Positions 1-4,692 of a DNA stretch of 5,822 nt are shown here, piece after piece. Position numbers and translations under genes: made by a program. This stretch comes from Oxalobacteraceae bacterium (lineage in GTDB: Bacteria; Pseudomonadota; Gammaproteobacteria; Burkholderiales; Burkholderiaceae_D): the NCBI GenBank assembly GCA_947446335.1, contig CANFGA010000222.1, positions 1-5,822 of the forward strand. The letters run 5' to 3'. Within the stretch, counting starts at the first letter, position 1, and each line of letters starts with the position of its first letter. The notes under the pieces are model-generated. The model was not told where the DNA came from. It did no database searches and was given only the letters and a program-made list of their open reading frames with translations.

Positions 1-936
1 GCCTGCGGCGGCGGCTCCGACTCAGGCAGCGCGGGATCAAGCAGCATCGGATCAGGCGGCGCCGACTCCGGCAACACGGCGACCGAAAGTCCGGCTGCGA
101 TCACGTTGCAACAGGAACCGGGCGCGCCCGCCTTCACCGGCAACACCGCGCTGGACGGCTTCAACTGGACCAATTTCCGGCGCAAGCAGACCGGCCTCCC
201 GGAATTGACCCGCAACAGCCTGATCGATGTCGCGGCGCAAGGCCACTCCAGGTATCAACAACTGAACAACACGATCACCCATGTGCAAACTGCGGGCCGG
301 CCCGGCTTCACCGGCGCCACCTTGCTCGACCGATTGAATGCGGCCGGTTACACCTTCGGGAGCGCATCGTATGCCTATGGAGAAGTGATCGCCGCCGCCA
401 GCGACAGCTCCGGCTTTTACCTCGCCGAAGAATTGGTGACCGCAATTTACCACCGCTTCGTGATGTTCGAGCCGATTTTCAAGGAAAGCGGCACCGGTGC
501 GGCCACCATCTCCGGCGGCTACACCTACTTCACCAATAACTTTGCAACCAACAACGGCTTCGGGCCCGGCATCAGCCAACTCGCAGTCTATCCCTACGCC
601 GGCCAGAGCCGGGTGCCGACCGTGTTCTTCAGCGACCAGGAAGAACCGGATCCGGTGCCCAACCAGAACGAGGTCGGCTATCCGATCAGCGTGCACGCCA
701 ATTTCACCTCCAGCTTGAACGTCAATCTCTTCACCGTGCGCCCCCGTGGCGGTGCGACGATGGCCGTCAGACTGCTGACCGCCGCCACCGACGTCCAGAC
801 GCGCCAATCGGGGCCGGCCGCCGCCGCCATCATTGCGCTCACCGTGCTCGACTCCGGCACGATCTACGACGTCTCCTTCCGCGGCCAGGTCGACGGCGTG
901 CAAGTCGACAGGGACTGGTCGTTCACGACCCAATAG
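1..936 (+). CDS. CAP-domain (SCP/YkwD-like) secreted lipoprotein, 5' end outside window
   Basis: The open frame runs from base 1 to the TAG at 934-936, so the gene starts upstream. The window's second codon is Cys, preceded by Ala and followed by a Gly/Ser/Asp-rich linker. This looks like the end of a lipobox (Ala-Cys), so a lipid-anchored envelope protein is inferred; the signal peptide itself is not visible. Codons about 45-185 fit a CAP domain. His82 lies in GHSRY, His94 in ITHVQ, Glu128 in GEV and His151 in YHR, followed by a P-x-F-x3-G-x-G stretch and later YTYFTNNFA. These match the usual cavity-forming His/Glu positions of bacterial CAP proteins. Codons about 220-311 look like a beta-rich Ig-like tail ending in DWSFTTQ. 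The role of bacterial CAP lipoproteins is mostly unknown, and no substrate is assigned. The gene is separated from the next one by a strong terminator, so it is not part of the downstream operon. A TTG at 106 is an internal codon, not the start. Confidence 0.85.
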   Translation, partial: ACGGGSDSGSAGSSSIGSGGADSGNTATESPAAITLQQEPGAPAFTGNTALDGFNWTNFRRKQTGLPELTRNSLIDVAAQGHSRYQQLNNTITHVQTAGRPGFTGATLLDRLNAAGYTFGSASYAYGEVIAAASDSSGFYLAEELVTAIYHRFVMFEPIFKESGTGAATISGGYTYFTNNFATNNGFGPGISQLAVYPYAGQSRVPTVFFSDQEEPDPVPNQNEVGYPISVHANFTSSLNVNLFTVRPRGGATMAVRLLTAATDVQTRQSGPAAAAIIALTVLDSGTIYDVSFRGQVDGVQVDRDWSFTTQ

Positions 937-963
937 CGCCGCAGCTCGAGGCCTGTCGGATCA

Positions 964-992
964 AAAAAGACGGCATTCGATGCCGTCTTTTT
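964..992 (+). terminator. Intrinsic terminator, bidirectional
   Basis: An 8-bp perfect stem (969-976 GACGGCAT with 980-987 ATGCCGTC) closes a 3-nt TCG loop. It is flanked by five As (964-968) and five Ts (988-992), which can extend the stem. It lies 27 nt after the CAP gene stop. The A-tract and T-tract make it able to work in both directions, ending the CAP transcript on the plus strand and blocking any minus-strand read-through. Confidence 0.92.
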
Positions 993-1133
993 ACATCGAT
1001 TGGATGCAATTGTTCTCCATTTCGGCTCTTGCTGGTGCATTTGCATGTGAATTTTGGTGCAATCGACCCTGCGAAAAATGCTGTCTCCATCGGCGAGCCC
1101 GATACAAATTTGCATTTTCCCAATGAAAACAAG

Positions 1134-1166
1134 GCATTAATAAAAACAGTATAAAAAAAGTAAAAT
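1134..1166 (+). promoter_or_regulatory. Candidate promoter of the GntR operon
   Basis: This very AT-rich run contains TAAAAT at 1161-1166 (five of six match to TATAAT) and TATAAA at 1150-1155. Upstream -35 candidates are weak: TTAATA at 1137-1142 gives 18 bp spacing to the first box. The location fits, since a start point near 1173 would give a short leader before the ribosome-binding site at 1211. The exact boxes are uncertain. Confidence 0.35.
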
Positions 1167-1172
1167 CGGGCA

Positions 1173-1190
1173 CGATGTATGCAATCATCG
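1173..1190. promoter_or_regulatory. Imperfect palindrome, candidate GntR autoregulatory operator
   Basis: CGATGTATGCAATCATCG reads as CGATG-TA-TGCA-AT-CATCG: 14 of its 18 positions are two-fold symmetric, with a TGCA centre. Size and symmetry suit a dimeric winged-helix regulator, and FadR-subfamily GntR proteins often bind short palindromes with GT/AC half-sites and autoregulate. It sits just downstream of the candidate -10 and upstream of the first ribosome-binding site, where bound repressor would block transcription. Assignment to this regulator is inference. Confidence 0.4.
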
Positions 1191-1210
1191 AAGGCTGTTG
1201 CCCAACTGCC

Positions 1211-1215
1211 GGAGA
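1211..1215 (+). promoter_or_regulatory. Strong ribosome-binding site for the leader ORF
   Basis: GGAGA is placed 5 nt before the ATG at 1221. It is the best Shine-Dalgarno between the promoter region and the regulator. It serves a frame different from that of the regulator, which is what points to a translated leader. Confidence 0.6.
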
Positions 1216-1220
1216 TCCAC

Positions 1221-1316
1221 ATGCAAGCGAAGTCCAGACCATTTGCACGCTGCCTGATCGCTGCATCCCGGCTCGCCGGCTGGCATCGCTTGCTGCTTGC
1301 AGCGGTGGCGGCGTGA
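1221..1316 (+). CDS. Putative 31-aa leader peptide, overlapping the GntR start
   Basis: ATG at 1221 preceded by GGAGA at ideal spacing opens a 31-codon frame ending in TGA at 1314-1316. The peptide begins MQAKSRPFARC, is rich in Arg and Lys in its first half, and ends in a hydrophobic stretch (RLLLAAVAA). Its stop overlaps GTG at 1313 in the arrangement GTGA, a classic geometry for translational coupling. It could be a leader peptide whose translation hands ribosomes to the regulator gene, a tiny membrane-associated protein, or chance. I recognise no homologue. It is too short for confident calling by coding bias. Confidence 0.45.
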   Translation: MQAKSRPFARCLIAASRLAGWHRLLLAAVAA

Positions 1317-1975
1317 ACGCGCCGGATCGCGTGCGCGGCGCCCGCGCCGATGACATCGGCAAGAAAATCGCCGATGACATCGTGCTCGGCCACTTCGAAC
1401 CCGGCACCCGGCTCGATGAAGTGATGCTGGCCAAGCGCTTCGAGGTCTCGCGCACACCGGTGCGCGAAGCGCTCAAGCAACTTGCCACCCAGGGGCTCGT
1501 AGTCTGCCGCCCGAATCGCGGCGCCGTCGTCGCCGAGCTCACCGCGCAGCAGATAGCGCACATGTTCGAAGCCATCGGCGAGCTCGAAGCAGCGTGCGCG
1601 AGGCATGCGGCGATCCGCCTGTCGGCGGGCGAACGCGACCATTTGCACGCGCTGCATGCGCAGGCGCGGGTTGCGATGCGCGCAGCCGACGCGGATCTGT
1701 ACGATCGCCTGAATCAGGAATGGCATCGTGTGCTCATCGAGGGTTGCGGCAACCCGGTGTTGATCGAGATGACTCTCGGCTTGCGCCACCGTTTGTCACC
1801 GTTTCGGCGCTCGCAATTTCGCAATCTCGAACGCATGAGCGCATCGTTCGAGGAGCATGCGGTGATCATCGAAGCCTTGATGGCGCACGATGTCGGCAGC
1901 GCGCAGCGCCAGATGCGCTCGCATCTGCTGTCGGCCCACATGGCGACGGCGCGCCTGTCATCCGGATGCAACTAG
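1313..1975 (+). CDS. GntR-family transcriptional regulator, FCD (FadR) subfamily
   Basis: From the GTG at 1313 this is a 220-aa protein, the normal size for the family. An N-terminal winged helix-turn-helix (about residues 12-75) carries SRTPVREALKQL and PNRGAVV, the family's recognition-helix and wing signatures. The C-terminal FCD effector domain (about 82-210) keeps three His at positions matching the known metal ligands: His138 (in EWHRVL), His182 (EEHAVI) and His204 (RSHLL). The 22-residue gap between the last two matches the pattern I recall for LldR-type proteins. Asn134 stands where the first ligand is usually Asp. Such domains bind a metal plus a small organic acid. I chose GTG 1313 because the frame upstream to ATG 1175 adds 46 Cys-rich residues unlike the family, lacks a Shine-Dalgarno, and overlaps the well-initiated leader ORF. 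It probably regulates itself and the two genes downstream. Start choice is less sure than family. Confidence 0.88.
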   Translation: MNAPDRVRGARADDIGKKIADDIVLGHFEPGTRLDEVMLAKRFEVSRTPVREALKQLATQGLVVCRPNRGAVVAELTAQQIAHMFEAIGELEAACARHAAIRLSAGERDHLHALHAQARVAMRAADADLYDRLNQEWHRVLIEGCGNPVLIEMTLGLRHRLSPFRRSQFRNLERMSASFEEHAVIIEALMAHDVGSAQRQMRSHLLSAHMATARLSSGCN

Positions 1976-2003
1976 CCGGCGCAGCCATGACGCGCTGCCT
2001 GCA

Positions 2004-2028
2004 ATAAAACAACATACTGATAAAACAA
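2004..2028 (+). repeat. Direct repeat ATAAAACAA, two copies upstream of the hydrolase gene
   Basis: ATAAAACAA occurs at 2004-2012 and 2020-2028, a 16-bp period, inside the 61-bp AT-rich gap between regulator and hydrolase. The second copy runs into the ribosome-binding site. It may be an unstructured translation-enhancing leader or part of an internal promoter or operator. Chance cannot be excluded for so short an AT-rich repeat. Confidence 0.4.
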
Positions 2029-2031
2029 GGA
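2027..2031 (+). promoter_or_regulatory. Ribosome-binding site of the Ntn-hydrolase gene
   Basis: AAGGA lies 5 nt before ATG 2037. It fixes the start there and not at any codon of the longer open frame, which runs back over the end of the regulator gene to 1890. Confidence 0.8.
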
Positions 2032-2036
2032 ATAGC

Positions 2037-3632
2037 ATGCTCAATACCGCCCGCGCCACCCACGCGATCGCCGTCGCGCCGCATCACCTGGCCTCACAAT
2101 CGGCGCTGGCCGTGATGCGCGATGGCGGCAATGCCATCGAAGCGATGGTGGCGGCCGCTGCCACGATTGCCGTGGTTTATCCGCACATGAACGGGATAGG
2201 CGGCGATTCATTCTGGATCATCGTGCCGCCAGATGGCGCGCCGATCGCGATCGACGCCTGCGGCCAGGCGGCGCTGGCAGCCACCATCGAGGCTTACCGC
2301 AGCCGCGACCTGGCAGCCATTCCGATGCGCGGCCCGCTCGCGGCCAACACGGTCGCCGGCACCATAGGCGGCTGGCAGGCCGCCCTTGAAGTGGCCGCCG
2401 AACTCGGCGCCAAGCTGCCGCTGGCGCGCCTGCTGCGCGATGCGATCGATTACGCCGAAACCGGCGTCCCGGTCACCGTCAGCCAGGAAAATGCCACCCG
2501 CTCCAAGCTGCCGGAACTGGCGGCGCAGCCGGGATTCAAGGATGCCTTCCTGATCGATGGCGCCTTGCCGCTGGCCGGCCAGCGCTTCCGGCAGCCGCGC
2601 ATGGCGCGCACCCTGGCGCTGCTGGTGCGAGATGGACTCGACAGCTTTTACCGTGGCGAGCTCGCCAACGAGATCGCCGCCGATCTGGAGGGCGTGGGCA
2701 GTTTGCTCTGCGGCACCGATCTGGCCGCTTGCCGCGCCGAGCGCAAGACGCCGCTGCGGCTCGCCCATTCGGCGGGCGAAGTCTTCAACATGACCCCGCC
2801 GACCCAGGGTGCCGTATCGCTGGCGATACTCGGCGTGCTCGACCGGGTTGGCCTGGCCCAGGTCGAGGCCGACAGCGCCGACCATGTGCATCTGGTGGTC
2901 GAAGCCACCAAGCGCGCCTTCCAATTGCGTGACCGTTACATCACCGATCCGGCCGACATGACGCAAGATCCGCAAGCGCTGCTGGCATCTGGCAGCCTTG
3001 ATGCGCTCGCCGCCACCGTCCGCCTGGACCAGGCTGCGCCATGGGGCAATGGCCGCGGCCCCGGGGATACCATCTGGATGGGGACGATCGATGAATCGGG
3101 ACTGGCGGTATCATTCATCCAGAGCATCTATCACGAGTTCGGCAGCGGCGTGGTGCTGGCCAAGACCGGCATCAACTGGCAAAATCGCGGCGCCTCGTTC
3201 AGTCTCGATGCCGACCATTTGCTGGCGCTGAAACCGGGCAAGAAGCCGTTCCACACGCTCAACCCGGCAGCGGCGCGCCTCCACGATGGCCGCACCATGG
3301 TCTACGGCACGATGGGCGGCGATGGCCAGCCACAAACCCAGGCCGCGGTATTTTCGCGCTACGTGGTGTTTGGCCAGCCCTTGCAAACAGCGGTCACGGC
3401 GCCGCGCTGGCTGCTCGGGCGCACTTGGGGCCAGAGCAGCGACACGCTCAAGCTAGAGCGACGCTTCCCGCAGCAGGTGATCGATGGCTTGAGCGCGCGC
3501 GGACACGAGGTCGAGCTCTTGTTGCCATTCGATGAAACCATGGGCCATGCCGGCGCGCTGGTGCGCCATCCGGACGGCATGCTCGAAGGCGCCAGCGACC
3601 CGCGCTCGGACGGCGGCGTGGCGGGATACTGA
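2037..3632 (+). CDS. Gamma-glutamyltransferase-family Ntn hydrolase, HpxW-like (possible oxamate amidohydrolase)
   Basis: A 531-aa protein of the gamma-glutamyltransferase fold, made as one chain that cuts itself before a Thr to give alpha and beta subunits. The likely nucleophile is Thr345 (codon at 3069) in GDTIWMG, followed by AVSFIQSIYHEFGSG. Further signatures are FHTLNPAAARL, GTMGGDGQPQTQ (the glycine pair of the oxyanion region), RWLLGRTWG and, near the end, HAGALVRHP. The alpha part begins with ASQSALAVMRDGGNAIEA and NGIGGDSFW, typical of the family. There is no signal peptide, unlike periplasmic GGT, and the region where classical GGT has the Arg gripping the glutamyl carboxylate is not recognisably kept. 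From memory the GDT-x-WMG and SFIQSIYHEFGSG blocks resemble HpxW, which turns oxamate into oxalate and ammonium in purine breakdown. YwrD-like hydrolases are an alternative. The gene lies between a regulator and a transporter, so a catabolic cytoplasmic amidase role is inferred. Family certain, substrate not. Confidence 0.9.
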   Translation: MLNTARATHAIAVAPHHLASQSALAVMRDGGNAIEAMVAAAATIAVVYPHMNGIGGDSFWIIVPPDGAPIAIDACGQAALAATIEAYRSRDLAAIPMRGPLAANTVAGTIGGWQAALEVAAELGAKLPLARLLRDAIDYAETGVPVTVSQENATRSKLPELAAQPGFKDAFLIDGALPLAGQRFRQPRMARTLALLVRDGLDSFYRGELANEIAADLEGVGSLLCGTDLAACRAERKTPLRLAHSAGEVFNMTPPTQGAVSLAILGVLDRVGLAQVEADSADHVHLVVEATKRAFQLRDRYITDPADMTQDPQALLASGSLDALAATVRLDQAAPWGNGRGPGDTIWMGTIDESGLAVSFIQSIYHEFGSGVVLAKTGINWQNRGASFSLDADHLLALKPGKKPFHTLNPAAARLHDGRTMVYGTMGGDGQPQTQAAVFSRYVVFGQPLQTAVTAPRWLLGRTWGQSSDTLKLERRFPQQVIDGLSARGHEVELLLPFDETMGHAGALVRHPDGMLEGASDPRSDGGVAGY

Positions 3633-3633
3633 G

Positions 3634-4692
3634 ATGAAATTCAAGATGAAACGACCGCGTTTTTTGCCAGACAACCTGATGCTGTTGATGATAGGCACGG
3701 TGCTGGCCGCGAGCCTGCTGCCGGCCTCCGGGACGACGGCCCTGGTATTCAACAACATCACCAATGGCGCAATCTGCCTGTTGTTTTTCTTGCATGGAGC
3801 AAAGCTGTCGAAGGAATCGGTGATTGCCGGCGCCGGTCACTGGCGGCTGCACCTGACGGTACTGCTCTGCACTTTTCTGATCCTGCCCTTGCTCGGATTC
3901 GGGCTCAAGCCGCTGCTGTCGCAATTGGTGACGCCGGACCTGTATCTGGGCGTGCTGTTCGTGTGCGTGTTGCCGTCCACGGTGCAATCGTCGATTGCCT
4001 TCACCTCGGTTGCGCGCGGCAACGTGCCGGCCGCCGTCTGCGCCGCCTCGGCCTCGAATCTGCTCGGCATTTTTCTCACTCCGGTGCTGGTGGGATTGCT
4101 GGTCGTGGCGCACAGCGGCGACCTGATCCAGTTCGATGCGATCCGCAACATCGCCCTGCAATTGCTGCTGCCGTTTGTCGCCGGCCAGATCGCGCGGCGC
4201 TGGATCGGCCCCTGGGTCGAATCGCACAAGCCGATGCTGAAAATCGTCGATCAGGGCTCGATCCTGCTGGTGGTCTACACCGCGTTCAGCGAAGCAGTGA
4301 ATCAGGGGCTGTGGCAACAACTGCCCTCGGAATCGCTGCTGGGATTGCTGCTGATCAATGCGCTGCTGCTGGGACTGATCCTCACGATCTCGATGTTCGG
4401 CAGCCGCTGGCTGGGCTTCAACAAGGAAGACGAGATCACCATCGTCTTTTGCGGCTCGAAAAAGAGCCTGGCCAGCGGCATTCCGATGGCCAAGGTCCTG
4501 TTTGCCGGCCCTGCGCTGGGCGCGATCGTGCTGCCGCTGATGCTGTTCCATCAACTGCAGCTGATGGTGTGCGCGATATTGGCCGCGCGCTATGCCCGGC
4601 GCAAGGCCGAGGTCATCGGGCCAGCGCCGAAAGCGGGCTCACTTGCCAATGCAAAAGCGGCTGAAAATGACGCCCAGCAAATCGTCCGATGA
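3634..4692 (+). CDS. Bile acid:sodium symporter-family (SBF-like, YfeH-type) transporter
   Basis: ATG 3634 comes one base after the hydrolase stop (TGAGATG), implying translational coupling; an alternative ATG is at 3646. The 352-aa product is an inner-membrane protein with roughly nine or ten hydrophobic segments. It has the SBF-like landmarks LLFFLHGAKLS (about residues 49-59), VLPSTVQSSIAFTSVARGN with the following SASNLLGIFLTP, and FCGSKKSLASGIP, the last two being the polar breaks that form the ion and substrate site in this fold. Family members move organic anions, often with sodium. Being tightly joined to the hydrolase, it probably imports that enzyme's substrate or moves its product. 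The hydrophobic core ends near MVCAILAARYARR. A hydrophilic tail of about 29 residues follows, the last 17 encoded antisense to mnmE, so the tail is likely dispensable. Substrate unknown. Confidence 0.88.
   Translation: MKFKMKRPRFLPDNLMLLMIGTVLAASLLPASGTTALVFNNITNGAICLLFFLHGAKLSKESVIAGAGHWRLHLTVLLCTFLILPLLGFGLKPLLSQLVTPDLYLGVLFVCVLPSTVQSSIAFTSVARGNVPAAVCAASASNLLGIFLTPVLVGLLVVAHSGDLIQFDAIRNIALQLLLPFVAGQIARRWIGPWVESHKPMLKIVDQGSILLVVYTAFSEAVNQGLWQQLPSESLLGLLLINALLLGLILTISMFGSRWLGFNKEDEITIVFCGSKKSLASGIPMAKVLFAGPALGAIVLPLMLFHQLQLMVCAILAARYARRKAEVIGPAPKAGSLANAKAAENDAQQIVR
4597..4629. terminator. GC-rich hairpin just past the mnmE stop (no T-tract)
   Basis: CGGCGC (4597-4602) pairs with GCGCCG (4624-4629) and GGCC (4605-4608) pairs with GGCC (4619-4622). 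This gives ten pairs with a small AA/A internal loop and a 10-nt hairpin loop. It begins 9 nt downstream of the mnmE stop on the minus strand and lies inside the transporter gene. No T-run follows on either strand, so it is at best a weak or Rho-assisted terminator or a 3'-end barrier. In GC-rich coding DNA such a stem may also be chance. Confidence 0.3.

Larger units (their letters stand above)
993..1220 (+). other. AT-richer intergenic control region
   Basis: No convincing gene is seen here on either strand, although shadow frames exist. The stretch is clearly more AT-rich than its neighbours, above all 1134-1166. It holds two copies of ATTTGCAT (1039-1046 and 1108-1115), two copies of TGGTGCA 22 bp apart (1033-1039 and 1055-1061), a candidate -10 and an imperfect palindrome (both listed separately). 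It is most simply the promoter and operator region of the GntR operon. A small RNA cannot be ruled out by eye. Confidence 0.6.

Noticed and set aside
52..933. Minus-strand open frame opposite the CAP lipoprotein
   Set aside because: Gly/Val/Ala/Arg-rich shadow composition with no motif; the plus frame has CAP landmarks and a terminator directly after it.
1052..1079. Possible weak stem-loop in the control region
   Set aside because: Only short runs pair, with a G-U pair and mismatches in the middle. Not convincing as a terminator, riboswitch or small RNA.
1175..1312. Upstream ATG as the start of the GntR regulator
   Set aside because: It adds 46 Cys-rich residues unlike the family, has no Shine-Dalgarno, lies within the palindrome, and overlaps a leader ORF with a strong ribosome-binding site.
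923..1789. Minus-strand open frame spanning the control region and regulator
   Set aside because: It runs through the terminator and AT-rich promoter region, has no family signature, and lies opposite the well-supported FCD regulator.
1890..2036. N-terminal extension of the hydrolase to an upstream ATG
   Set aside because: It overlaps the regulator's 3' end, encodes Arg/Cys-rich unlikely sequence, and ATG 2037 has AAGGA at proper spacing and a family-like N-terminus.
3448..4554. Long minus-strand open frame (368 codons) opposite the transporter
   Set aside because: Its product is dominated by Gln, Arg, His and Asp with no recognisable domain. It is the antisense shadow of a clear membrane protein in GC-rich DNA.
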